Shown piece after piece: positions 1 to 8,030 of a stretch of 64,000 nt of DNA; position 1 is the first letter of the stretch, and each line of letters opens with the position of its first letter. The notes under the pieces are model-generated. The model did not search any database, was not told the origin of the DNA, and saw only the letters and a list, made by a program, of their open reading frames with translations. The position numbers were made by a program, and so were the translations under genes. The stretch comes from Methylorubrum aminovorans (GTDB lineage Bacteria > Pseudomonadota > Alphaproteobacteria > Rhizobiales > Beijerinckiaceae). The stretch spans positions 62,001-126,000 of the forward strand of contig NZ_BPRC01000001.1 of the NCBI RefSeq assembly GCF_022179725.1. The letters run 5' to 3'.

Positions 1-1755
1 GGTGACATCCTCGGTGAACTCCTTCGGAAGGAGGCCGGCGGCCACGGCGCAGTCGAGCCCTTCAGGAATCGAGGCCGATTGCATGAAGCCGTAATGCAGC
101 ACCAGGCGTCGGATCTCGGGGGTGATCTCGGTGACGCAGGCACGCTCCTCGCGCGGCACCGTCGGCGTCTCCTCGAACAGGGCGGTCACGATCAGCACGC
201 GAGCGTGCAGCGCGTGCAGGCGCTCGACGAAGCGCATCATCGGCAGCGGGATGCCCTCGGTCGCCGAAGACAGGAAGACGGCCGATCCCGGCAAGGTCGT
301 CGGTGGGTCGCGGCGCAGATCGTCGAGGAACCGCGTCTCCGGCGGGCGTAGCGCCATGCGCGCCTGTTCCAGGCAGGCATTGCCCTTGCGCCAGGTCAGC
401 ATCAGGAAGGCGATGAGACCGGCCAGGAGCAGCGGAAACCAGCCGCCTTCGAACAGCTTCACGCTGTTGGCCGAGAGGAAGATCAGGTCGATGACGAGGA
501 AGAAGCCGTTGACCGCGAGCACGACGGGCAGGGCGTAGCCCCATTTGCGGGCGACGAGGCCGGCGAGCAGGGTGGTGATCGCCATGAGAAGCGACACGGC
601 GATGCCGTAGGCGCCCGCCAGCGCATCGGAGGAGCGGAAGATCAGCACCGCCGAGAGCGTCGCGGCGGCGAGCAGCCAGTTCACCAGAGGCACGTAGATC
701 TGGCCGCTCTCGTCCGGGGCGGTGTGGATGATGCGCAGCGGCGGCAGGAAGCCGAGCTGGATCGATTGCCGGGTCAGCGAGAACACGCCTGAGATCACGG
801 CCTGCGAGGCGATGACGGCGGCGAGCGTCGCTAGCCCGATCAGCGGATAGTGCAGGGGGCCCGGCGCGAGGCGGTAGAACGGGTTCTCGGCCGCGGACGG
901 ATCGACCAGCAGGATCGCGCCCTGGCCGAAATAGTGGATCACCAGCGCCGGCAGCACGAGGGTGAACCACGCGACGCGGATCGCCCGCGCGCCGAAATGG
1001 CCGAGATCGGCATACATCGCCTCGCCGCCGGTGACCGCGAGGAAGGCGGCGCCCAGCATCGCGAAGCCGACATAGAGTCCGGCATGGGCCGTGAACTCCA
1101 CCGCGCGCAGCGGATTGATCGCGGTGAGGATCTGCGGCGCCTGCGCGATGCCGCCGAGGCCGAGGGCGGCCAGCACGAGAAACCAGACCAGCATCACCGG
1201 TCCGAAGATCCGGCCGATGAAGGCGGCCCCCCGGCGCTGCACGAGAAACAGGCCGACGAGGATCGCGAGCGCGATCGGCACGATGAAGCGGCCGAGAGCG
1301 GGGGCATCGACCCGCAGGCCCTCGACCGCCGAGAGAACCGAGATCGCCGGGGTGATCGCGCCGTCGCCGTAGAGCAGCGCGGCGCCGACGAGGCCGACGA
1401 CCAGCAGCAGCGCCTGCCGCGAGCCGGGTCGCGCATGGCGGGCGCCGAGCAGCGCCAGCATCGCCACGATGCCGCCCTCGCCGCGGTTGTCGGCACGAAG
1501 GATCAGCACCGCGTATTTCAGCGCGACGACGAGGATCAGCGCCCACAGGATCAGCGAGACCGCGCCGGTCACCGCGACCGGGCTCGGGGGGCCGCCGGGG
1601 CTCGCGGCGCGCACCGCCTCCTTGAGGGCGTAGAGCGGGCTCGTGCCGATATCGCCGTAGACGACGCCGAGGGTGGCGATCAGGAGCCCTGCGCCGAGGC
1701 GGCGGCCGGGGCCCGACTCCTCGGCACCCGAACTCTGTGCGGCGTTCTGGCTCAA
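1..1755 (-). CDS. kup: Kup-family potassium transporter (3' end cut by window edge)
   Basis: Low-affinity K+/H+ symporter of the KUP/HAK/KT family in the inner membrane. From a TTG at 1755 the minus strand reads an open frame of 585 codons to the window edge, against roughly 630 residues usual for the family, so only the C-terminal end is missing. The family signature GVVYGDIGTSPLYALKE stands near residues 30-50, followed by alternating hydrophobic segments typical of the 12-helix transporter. An in-frame TAG lies 14 codons upstream of the TTG and no ATG or GTG intervenes, which supports the TTG start. It lies 94 bp downstream of the DUF2939 gene on the same strand and may belong to the rppH transcript. 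Family assignment is firm; the transport mode is inferred from the family. Confidence 0.93.
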   Translation of the reverse strand, partial: MSQNAAQSSGAEESGPGRRLGAGLLIATLGVVYGDIGTSPLYALKEAVRAASPGGPPSPVAVTGAVSLILWALILVVALKYAVLILRADNRGEGGIVAMLALLGARHARPGSRQALLLVVGLVGAALLYGDGAITPAISVLSAVEGLRVDAPALGRFIVPIALAILVGLFLVQRRGAAFIGRIFGPVMLVWFLVLAALGLGGIAQAPQILTAINPLRAVEFTAHAGLYVGFAMLGAAFLAVTGGEAMYADLGHFGARAIRVAWFTLVLPALVIHYFGQGAILLVDPSAAENPFYRLAPGPLHYPLIGLATLAAVIASQAVISGVFSLTRQSIQLGFLPPLRIIHTAPDESGQIYVPLVNWLLAAATLSAVLIFRSSDALAGAYGIAVSLLMAITTLLAGLVARKWGYALPVVLAVNGFFLVIDLIFLSANSVKLFEGGWFPLLLAGLIAFLMLTWRKGNACLEQARMALRPPETRFLDDLRRDPPTTLPGSAVFLSSATEGIPLPMMRFVERLHALHARVLIVTALFEETPTVPREERACVTEITPEIRRLVLHYGFMQSASIPEGLDCAVAAGLLPKEFTEDVT

Positions 1756-1849
1756 GGCAGCGCTCCGGAAGCGGGGCCGGTCGTCACGGCTCAGCTATGA
1801 GAAGCGAGTCCGGCGTCCAGACCACCTTCTTGAGAACTGTCAGGTGATG

Positions 1850-2503
1850 TCAGGGGCGCGGAGCGGGCGCTTCCGGCGGCGCCTTGTCCGAGGCGGGGCG
1901 CCCGTCGCGCAAGCGGGTGGCTGCGGCGACGGCCTTCTCGGCGATGCGGCGGCGCAGGTCGTCGGACAGCTCGATATCGACGAGGCGCCAGCCCCAGTCG
2001 CGCAGGCGCAGGCGGATGCGGAACTGCTCGTGACGCGGATGATCGGGCGGCACGGGGATCACCACGGAGCGGAAGCCGCGCATGTCGGAGGAGACGTAGT
2101 AGCGCAGGAGCCGGCCGAGATCGGGGATGCGCAGGCCGTCGCGCCGCTCGTGCCGGTTGGCCGGCGCGGCGAGGTCGGCGCCTTGGGGCCAACCGTCATC
2201 GAGGAGGTCGATCACCGCTTGCGGGGTCAGCGCCGATTCCATGACCGGCAGCGCCACCGCCGCCGCCGCGTCGGCGATGCGCTGCCGCTCGCGCGGATCG
2301 AGGGCGTTGCTGTCGGCCTTGACCGCGGCGCTGATCTGCCGGGCCAGCGACAGGCGCAGCGTGCGGAAGTTGACGCGCTGCTCGATCGCGGCGGCGTCGC
2401 CCGCCTGCACCGCCGCGGCGAAGCCGTAGAGCGACCAGAACGGCGTCAGCGTGTAGGCGAACCAAGCCGCCACCGCGAGAAGGGGAATGAGCCACCACCG
2501 CAT
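1850..2503 (-). CDS. DUF2939 domain-containing membrane-anchored protein
   Basis: 217-residue protein of unknown function. A single hydrophobic segment (about residues 3-20, IPLLAVAAWFAYTLTPFWSL) anchors the N-terminus. The pattern 'YGFAAAVQAGDAAAIEQRVNF' that follows, with its one-helix anchor and later RIRLRLRDWGWRLVDIEL strand, matches the DUF2939 family. A proline/alanine-rich tail ends the protein. It starts 27 bp after the rppH stop on the same strand, so the two are probably cotranscribed. Its role is unknown; DUF2939 proteins are usually membrane-tethered periplasmic or cytoplasmic single-domain proteins. Confidence 0.85.
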   Translation of the reverse strand: MRWWLIPLLAVAAWFAYTLTPFWSLYGFAAAVQAGDAAAIEQRVNFRTLRLSLARQISAAVKADSNALDPRERQRIADAAAAVALPVMESALTPQAVIDLLDDGWPQGADLAAPANRHERRDGLRIPDLGRLLRYYVSSDMRGFRSVVIPVPPDHPRHEQFRIRLRLRDWGWRLVDIELSDDLRRRIAEKAVAAATRLRDGRPASDKAPPEAPAPRP

Positions 2504-2530
2504 CGGATCAGCCGCGGATGCGCGGAAGCA

Positions 2531-3115
2531 TCATGCCGAGTTATCCTCGGCGTCTCGCTCGGTGCCTTGCCAGCCGGTCAGCCCGGAGAAAGCGGCGACG
2601 ACGCCCTCGTAGACCGGACGCTTGAAGGGGATGATGAGATCCGGCAGCGCCTCCAGCCGCTCCCAGCGCCACGCCTCGAATTCGGGCTTGTGGCGACCGC
2701 CACCGGGGGCATCCACGTCGATCACCGCCTCGCTGCCGGTCAGGCCGAAGGCGAACCATTTCTGGCGCTGGCCGCGATAGCGGCCCTTCCAGGCCTGCTT
2801 CATGACCGCCGGCGGCAGGTCGTAGGCGAGCCAGTCGCGGGTCTCGCCGAGCAGCGTGACGGCGTCGGCCGGCACGTTGGTCTCCTCGTGGAGTTCGCGC
2901 AGCGCCGCGGCGAGGGGCTCTTCCCCGTCATCGATGCCGCCCTGCGGCATCTGCCACGCGCGGTCGCCGTCGACGTGCTCGGGGCCCGCCTCGCGCTTGC
3001 GCCGCCCGATGAAGACGAGGCCGTCACGGTTGAACAGGGCGACGCCCACGCAGGGGCGATAGGGCAGCGCGCTGCCTTCCGGCAGGCGCAGGAGGTCGTC
3101 GTTGGGGCGGGTCAT
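2531..3115 (-). CDS. rppH: RNA pyrophosphohydrolase (Nudix)
   Basis: 194-residue Nudix hydrolase that removes pyrophosphate from the 5' triphosphate end of mRNAs and so starts RNase E-dependent decay in the cytoplasm. The Nudix box is complete (about residues 58-80: [20 protein letters not shown]), preceded by WQMPQ and followed by the RppH-type [11 protein letters not shown] segment. The start is the ATG at 3115 (MTRPNDD); an upstream in-frame extension is arginine/proline rich and lies in the terminator of the neighbouring gene, so I rejected it. In Rhizobiales this gene usually closes the rlmH/envC/ctpA/yibQ cluster; here a chemoreceptor gene lies between. Confidence 0.93.
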   Translation of the reverse strand: MTRPNDDLLRLPEGSALPYRPCVGVALFNRDGLVFIGRRKREAGPEHVDGDRAWQMPQGGIDDGEEPLAAALRELHEETNVPADAVTLLGETRDWLAYDLPPAVMKQAWKGRYRGQRQKWFAFGLTGSEAVIDVDAPGGGRHKPEFEAWRWERLEALPDLIIPFKRPVYEGVVAAFSGLTGWQGTERDAEDNSA

Positions 3116-3199
3116 CGCGGGCTCGTGCTGGCGGCGCGACCATAGGTGGCCGAACCGGTGCGGGCAACGCCGACCTGCCGCCCATCGCAGGCCGCAAAA

Positions 3200-3235
3200 C
3201 GAAGGCGGGCGCGGCCTCGGCCGCGCCCGCCTTCG
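3200..3235 (-). terminator. Rho-independent terminator of the chemoreceptor gene
   Basis: A perfect inverted repeat with 17-bp arms (3200-3216 and 3219-3235; CGAAGGCGGGCGCGGCC and its complement) separated by 2 bp. On the minus strand it is followed by GTTTTG. It begins 22 bp after the stop codon of the chemoreceptor gene and ends before rppH, so it would separate the two transcripts. Confidence 0.85.
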
Positions 3236-3257
3236 TGCCGGCTGTTCCCGCAATCGG

Positions 3258-4946
3258 TCAGGCGGCGCGCACGTTCGCCAGGAAGCGGCCGACCTCCGTT
3301 GAGAGATGCTCGGATTGGCGCGACAGTTCGGAGGAGGCGGCGAGCACTTCGGCGGCGGTCGCTCCGGCCTCCTCGGCGGCCTGGGCCACGCCGGCGATGT
3401 TGCTCGTCACCTCGCCCGCGCCCATCGCCGCCTGGGCGACGTTGCGCACAATCTCTTGTGTCGCCGCGCCCTGCTGCTCCACCGCCGCGGCGATCGAGGC
3501 GGCCACCGCGCTGATTTCCTCGATCCGCCCGGTGATGCTGCCGATGGCCGAGACCGCGTGGCCGGTGGTCTCCTGGATCCGGCCGATCTGGCCGGAGATC
3601 TCCTCGGTCGCCCGCGCGGTCTGGTTGGCGAGTTCCTTGACCTCCGCCGCGACCACGGCGAAGCCTCGTCCCGCCTCGCCGGCGCGGGCCGCCTCGATGG
3701 TGGCGTTGAGCGCGAGCAGGTTGGTCTGGCCGGCGATCGTGGTGATCATGGTGACGACGTCGCCGATCTTGGCAACCGCCGCGCTCAGCGCCCGGACATG
3801 GGCGGCCGTCTGCGCCGCCTCACCGACCGCGGCCTGGGCGAGGCTCGACGAACCGCTGACCTGCCGGCTGATCTCCTGCACCGAAGCACCCAGTTCCTCG
3901 GTCGCCGCGGCGACGGTGTTGACGTTCGTGGCTGCCTCCTCGGCGGCCGCCGCCACGCTGACCGACTGGCTGGCGGTCCGGGTGGCGGCGCCGGTCATGC
4001 CGTGGGCCGAGCCCTGCAATTGCGAGGCGGCGGACGAGACGAGGCTGACGACGCCGCCAACGGCGCCCTCGAGCCGCTCGGCCATCTCGCGCATCGCCAC
4101 CTTGCGCTGCGCCTCGGCGCCGGCGCGGGCCGCGGCACTTTCCTCTTCGAGGCTGCGCATGCGGATCAGGCCGTCCTTGAAGATCTGGACCGCGTCCGCG
4201 ATCGACCCGATCTCGGTCCGCTGACCCTGATGCGGGATCGAGACCGAGACGTCGCCCGCGGCCAGAGCCTGCATCGGCCCGACAACGGAGGCGATGCCGC
4301 GGGTAACGCCGCGAATGATCAGCACGGCGAGCAAGATAGCGAGGGCAACGCCGAGGACGAGAACGGCGAGGCCGATCGTCCGGACGCGCTGGTACATGAC
4401 CTCGCCCGCTTCCATTGCGCGGGCGGCGCCCTCGTTGTTGAGGGCGATCAGCTTCTCCAGAGCGTTCGACATCGCCCGGCGCGGCGCCAGACCCTTCGCT
4501 TCGTAATAGGTGAAGGCCTCCGCCTTACGCCCCTGGCGCGAGAGATCCATCACGTTCCGCCGCTCCGCATCGAAGGCAGCGGCCTCGCGCGCAAAGGTCT
4601 CATAGAGCGCCCGCTCCTCCGCAGTCGCGATCAGGGGCTCGTAGGCCGCACGCTTGTCGGCGATCAGCTTGCCGAAGCGCTCGAAATCCTTGTCCATGGC
4701 CGGGATCATCTGCGGATCGAGGGCCTGGGTGTGCCGCAGCATCACGCCGTTCATCCGTGCCGACGCGGTGTCGATCTCGCCGAGCAGGCGCACGCTCGGA
4801 AGCCAGTTGCGCTCGATGTCGAGCGCCTGATCGCGCATCGTCTGCGTGCCGACGAGACCGAGGATGCCCAGGCCGACAAGGAGGACCGTCAGTAGCGCGA
4901 AGGCGCCGATCAGCTTGCTGCGGATGGGAAGCGTTTGGAGGGACAC
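3258..4946 (-). CDS. Methyl-accepting chemotaxis protein
   Basis: 562-residue inner-membrane chemoreceptor. TM1 lies at about residues 11-31 and TM2 at about 190-210, bracketing a roughly 155-residue helical periplasmic domain that looks like a four-helix-bundle (4HB_MCP) ligand domain. HAMP follows (about 210-265), then a long cytoplasmic coiled coil whose conserved hairpin tip ([20 protein letters not shown] and [15 protein letters not shown]) sits near residues 395-430. I chose the GTG at 4946 because GGAG stands 7 bp upstream; a longer in-frame start at 5015 lacks this. No C-terminal CheR-binding pentapeptide is visible. The gene has its own terminator and a candidate operator upstream. 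The ligand is unknown. Confidence 0.93.
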   Translation of the reverse strand: MSLQTLPIRSKLIGAFALLTVLLVGLGILGLVGTQTMRDQALDIERNWLPSVRLLGEIDTASARMNGVMLRHTQALDPQMIPAMDKDFERFGKLIADKRAAYEPLIATAEERALYETFAREAAAFDAERRNVMDLSRQGRKAEAFTYYEAKGLAPRRAMSNALEKLIALNNEGAARAMEAGEVMYQRVRTIGLAVLVLGVALAILLAVLIIRGVTRGIASVVGPMQALAAGDVSVSIPHQGQRTEIGSIADAVQIFKDGLIRMRSLEEESAAARAGAEAQRKVAMREMAERLEGAVGGVVSLVSSAASQLQGSAHGMTGAATRTASQSVSVAAAAEEAATNVNTVAAATEELGASVQEISRQVSGSSSLAQAAVGEAAQTAAHVRALSAAVAKIGDVVTMITTIAGQTNLLALNATIEAARAGEAGRGFAVVAAEVKELANQTARATEEISGQIGRIQETTGHAVSAIGSITGRIEEISAVAASIAAAVEQQGAATQEIVRNVAQAAMGAGEVTSNIAGVAQAAEEAGATAAEVLAASSELSRQSEHLSTEVGRFLANVRAA

Positions 4947-5357
4947 GGATGAGCTCCGACAGGACGACTCGGTCCGAATTGGTCGGTCGAGCGGCATAAT
5001 CCTGCCGGTAAACACTTACCGGATCACAAATTGCCCATCGAACTTCGTGCTACCGATTGGATTAAAACCGGATGCGATCCTCGCGACGATGGTAAACTAT
5101 CAAATGATAGGTTAGAAATACCATCCCTGCGTGTAACAATCTGCTGGAAGTCGCGATCGGGTATCGGCCTGTCGAGAATTCGTGATCGACGAGCGGCCGG
5201 CAGGAGAAGGTCGGAGGCGATGCGAAGCACCTCGCCCGTGGTCGGCTCCGGTCCCGTTCGAAGCGACGAGCAGGATGCGCGATCCGGTCCGATGCGCCGG
5301 AGCCCGGCCTCGTATCGTCCTCTTCGGCGGTCGGTGATCGTCTTTCAGGATGATCGG
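4947..5357. other. 411-bp intergenic region upstream of the chemoreceptor
   Basis: No convincing gene. The 4985-5120 part is visibly richer in A+T than its surroundings and holds two inverted repeats: 5005-5022, and a shorter one (CTATC-N4-GATAG) at 5097-5110. It probably carries the chemoreceptor promoter. The remainder up to the yibQ stop at 5358 shows nothing I recognise; short frames on either strand there lack ribosome sites and family resemblance. Confidence 0.6.
5005..5022. promoter_or_regulatory. Operator-like inverted repeat upstream of the chemoreceptor
   Basis: Perfect 7-bp arms CCGGTAA and TTACCGG spaced by 4 bp, about 60-75 bp upstream of the GTG start. Its size, symmetry and place fit a dimeric regulator site. 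The regulator is not identifiable from this window. Confidence 0.45.
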
Positions 5358-6656
5358 CTAAGGGGCCGCGCTCGATAATTTGGCGACGCCGCCGGGGCGG
5401 CGCAGGATCGCGCTGATCGGCACGAGCCGGATGCCCCGCGCCTCGAGATCACGGGACCAGCGCGACAGGCGGTCGATCGTCAGAGGTGAGGCGCCGGCGG
5501 AGGCCAGCACGAGACCCTTCTGCCGAGCCAACGTCTCCAGGCGGGCGAGTTCCGCGTCGATGGCGTCGGGACGGGCGACGGCGTCGATCACCACCTCGGC
5601 ACGGGCCGTCGGAAGCTTGGTCTTGGCCGCGACACCCGCGGCCTGCGAGCCGGTGGCCGCCCCGTCATCCACGAAACCGAGCCCGCGGGCGGAAAGATCC
5701 TTCAGCACCGGCTCCAGGGCGCCGGGCTCGCTCATCAACTTGCCGCCCATGAAGTTCACGGCGCCGATGAAGCCGGGAAACCGGCTCATCGCCCACGCCG
5801 CCCGATCGAGGTTCTCGCCCGGTCGGGCCGTGGCCAGAAGCGTCTGCGGTCCGGGATCGCTGTCGGGGTAGTCGAACGGCTCCATCGGCAGTTGGAGCAG
5901 GATCTCGTGACCGGCCTCGCGGGCGCGGGTGGCGGTCTTCTCCAAGTCGCCGCCATAGGGCGAGAGCGCGAGGCTCACCGCTGCGGGCAGCCGGGCGATG
6001 GCACCGAGGGTGGCGTTCTCGCCGATGCCGAGACCGGAGACGAGGACGGCGATACGCGGCCCGGACCCGGGCTCGTCCGGGCGGGCGTAGATGTCGAGGG
6101 GGCGGAGCCGACCCTCGCCGAGGCGGGGCAGGGGCCCGTGGCGCCCGCGCTCGGTCAGGCGCGGATCGGGCGCGGGCGCGAGCTTCACCTGGGAGGCGTT
6201 CGGGACGCGGATGATGACCGGTGCATCGGGCGCCGTCGAACCGTCGGGGCGGAAGACGGTGACGCCGGAGGCCTGCTCGACCTCGCTCGCGGATTGGGCG
6301 GGACCCTTCGGCGCGGGCGGTGCCACGTCGGTCACGCGGGAGGCCGGGGCTTCGCGGATCTCGATCTGCGCCTGCGCCCGAGGCTCGCCGCCACGGGGAT
6401 CGCCGGTAAGCGCGATACCGCCTGCCAGGAGGACGAGCGCCAGGACCCCGGCACCGGCGGCCATGCCTGCGGACGGAGGCAGGGCGAAGCGCGGCCGGGC
6501 CGCCTTGTCCGCGACACCGAGGGGCTTCGTCAGGATGTCGTCGGCCGCGTCGCTCACCCGCCGTCCCGCCTCTTTGGCGTAGATTGGACGACCGGACCCG
6601 GCCTTCAACGAGAAACGGCCCGCAATCCCGGTCTGACCGGTATTGCGGGCCGTCAT
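5358..6656 (-). CDS. Divergent polysaccharide deacetylase family protein
   Basis: 432-residue protein of the divergent polysaccharide deacetylase (YibQ/DUF610) family. One hydrophobic segment (about residues 63-85) anchors it, then a proline/alanine-rich linker, then the deacetylase-like barrel (about 190-425) with IAVLVSGLGIGE, LPMEPFDYPD and VDDGAA segments. It ends a same-strand envelope cluster with ctpA and the envC-like gene, so a role in wall or envelope remodelling is likely, but catalysis is unproven. The predicted ATG at 6656 has only a weak ribosome site and is followed at once by a 35-nt hairpin (6617-6651). A downstream start, for example the TTG of the SLKAG segment, cannot be excluded. 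Confidence 0.85.
   Translation of the reverse strand: MTARNTGQTGIAGRFSLKAGSGRPIYAKEAGRRVSDAADDILTKPLGVADKAARPRFALPPSAGMAAGAGVLALVLLAGGIALTGDPRGGEPRAQAQIEIREAPASRVTDVAPPAPKGPAQSASEVEQASGVTVFRPDGSTAPDAPVIIRVPNASQVKLAPAPDPRLTERGRHGPLPRLGEGRLRPLDIYARPDEPGSGPRIAVLVSGLGIGENATLGAIARLPAAVSLALSPYGGDLEKTATRAREAGHEILLQLPMEPFDYPDSDPGPQTLLATARPGENLDRAAWAMSRFPGFIGAVNFMGGKLMSEPGALEPVLKDLSARGLGFVDDGAATGSQAAGVAAKTKLPTARAEVVIDAVARPDAIDAELARLETLARQKGLVLASAGASPLTIDRLSRWSRDLEARGIRLVPISAILRRPGGVAKLSSAAP
6617..6651 (-). terminator. Strong hairpin at the yibQ start (terminator or translational control)
   Basis: Arms GGCCCGCAAT (6617-6626) and ATTGCGGGCC (6642-6651), one mismatch, then CCGGT/ACCGG (6628-6632, 6636-6640) around a 3-nt loop. 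In minus-strand RNA it starts 3 nt after the predicted yibQ ATG and is followed by GTTTC. It could end ctpA transcription or hide the start of yibQ. Confidence 0.5.
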
Positions 6657-6676
6657 GGTTAATCTTTCGCTAACTT

Positions 6677-6696
6677 CGCGGCGGATCCCCGCCGCG
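6677..6696 (-). other. GC-rich hairpin between ctpA and yibQ
   Basis: Perfect 8-bp arms CGCGGCGG (6677-6684) and CCGCCGCG (6689-6696) around ATCC, placed between the ctpA stop (6708) and the yibQ ATG (6656). No T-run follows, so it is more likely an RNA-stability element than a terminator by itself. Confidence 0.4.
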
Positions 6697-6707
6697 GGCC
6701 GGCACAA

Positions 6708-8030
6708 TCAGTTCTGCGTCGCCGGCTTCGTCACGTTGGCCGCACCCTTCTGGATGCCATGCAGGAAGTCGACGGCGGCGATGAGCTGCTTGTCCTTGGC
6801 CGGATCCGGCGGGATGTAGGCCGAGGAACCGCCGCGCTCCTCGGTGTCCTTCTGCTTCAGGTGGCCCTTCAGGCCGGCCTCGCCCTTGGTCTCGTCCTTG
6901 CCCTTAAGATCGTCGGGCACCTCCTGCAGCACCTCCTGATCCGGCTCGATCCCCTTGGCCTGGATCGAGCGGCCGGACGGCGTGTAGTAGCGCGCGGTGG
7001 TGAGGCGCAGGGCGCCCTGGCCGCCGAGCGGGATGATCGACTGCACCGAGCCCTTGCCGAAGGAGCGCGTGCCCATGATGGTCGCGCGCTTGTGATCCTG
7101 CAGGGCGCCGGCCACGATCTCGGAGGCCGAGGCCGCGCCGCCGTTCACCAGCACGACGATCGGCTTGCCCTTGGCCAGGTCACCGGCCTTGGCGGAGAAG
7201 CGCTGCGTCTCGTCCGGGTTGCGGCCGCGGGTCGAGACGATCTCGCCGCGGTCGAGGAAGGCGTCGGAGACCATCACCGCCTGATCGAGCAGGCCGCCGG
7301 GATTGTTGCGCAGATCGAGGACGTAGCCCTTGAGCTTGTCGCCGCCGATCTCGCTCTGGAGCTTGTCGATGGCGGTCTTCAGGCCGTCATAGGTCTGCTC
7401 GTTGAACTGGGTCAGGCGGACGTAGCCGACATCGCCGCTCTCGACCTTCGAGCGCACGGGGCGGATCTTGATCACGTCGCGCGTTAGCGAGACGTCGATG
7501 GGATCCTTGGCCTCCTTGCGGGAGATCTTCAGCTTCACCGTGGAGTTCACGGGGCCGCGCATCTTGTCGACGGCCTGGTTCAGGGTGAGGCCCTGGACCT
7601 GATCCTCGTCGATCTGGGTGATGATGTCGTTGGCGAGCAGGCCGGCCTTGGAGGCGGGGGTGTCGTCGATCGGCGAGACCACCTTGATCAGGCCGTCCTC
7701 CATCGTGACCTCGATGCCGAGGCCGCCGAACTCACCCTTGGTCGTCGTCTGCATGTCGCGGAAGGCTTTCGCGTCCATGTAGCTGGAATGCGGATCGAGC
7801 GAGGTCAGCATGCCGTTGACGGCCGACTCGATCAGCTTTGCTTCCTCGGGCTTCTCGACGTAGTCGGTCCGCACCTTCTCGAACACGTCGCCGAACAGGC
7901 TCAGCTGCCGGTAGGTTTCCGCCGAGGCCGCGATGGCGCTCGTGCCGGAGAGGAGCTGGGTCTGGGTCGACAGGGCCGAGGCGCCGATGCCGAGGGCCGC
8001 GCCGAGCAACACGAGGGACACTTTGCGCAT
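6708..8030 (-). CDS. ctpA: S41-family carboxy-terminal processing peptidase
   Basis: 440-residue periplasmic serine protease of the Prc/CtpA family. Signal peptide at about residues 1-28 (MRKVSLVLLGAALGIGASAL), PDZ domain at about 85-170 (GEFGGLGIEV to QVQGLTLNQAVDKMRG), then the S41 core with NPGGLLDQAV, the catalytic serine in GGAASASEI and the catalytic lysine in RSFGKG. Length is normal for the family. The ATG at 8030 shares its A with the TAA stop of the envC-like gene (TAATG), so translation is coupled. In the family these proteases trim periplasmic proteins, including peptidoglycan hydrolases, which fits the neighbouring EnvC-like activator. Confidence 0.94.
   Translation of the reverse strand: MRKVSLVLLGAALGIGASALSTQTQLLSGTSAIAASAETYRQLSLFGDVFEKVRTDYVEKPEEAKLIESAVNGMLTSLDPHSSYMDAKAFRDMQTTTKGEFGGLGIEVTMEDGLIKVVSPIDDTPASKAGLLANDIITQIDEDQVQGLTLNQAVDKMRGPVNSTVKLKISRKEAKDPIDVSLTRDVIKIRPVRSKVESGDVGYVRLTQFNEQTYDGLKTAIDKLQSEIGGDKLKGYVLDLRNNPGGLLDQAVMVSDAFLDRGEIVSTRGRNPDETQRFSAKAGDLAKGKPIVVLVNGGAASASEIVAGALQDHKRATIMGTRSFGKGSVQSIIPLGGQGALRLTTARYYTPSGRSIQAKGIEPDQEVLQEVPDDLKGKDETKGEAGLKGHLKQKDTEERGGSSAYIPPDPAKDKQLIAAVDFLHGIQKGAANVTKPATQN

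Noticed and set aside
3116..3253. N-terminal extension of RppH
   Set aside because: The extra residues are encoded by the terminator palindrome and are arginine/proline-rich; the ATG at 3115 gives the normal length.
5031..5378. Open frame of about 115 codons upstream of the chemoreceptor
   Set aside because: No ribosome site or recognisable domain, and it overlaps the candidate operator and promoter stretch.
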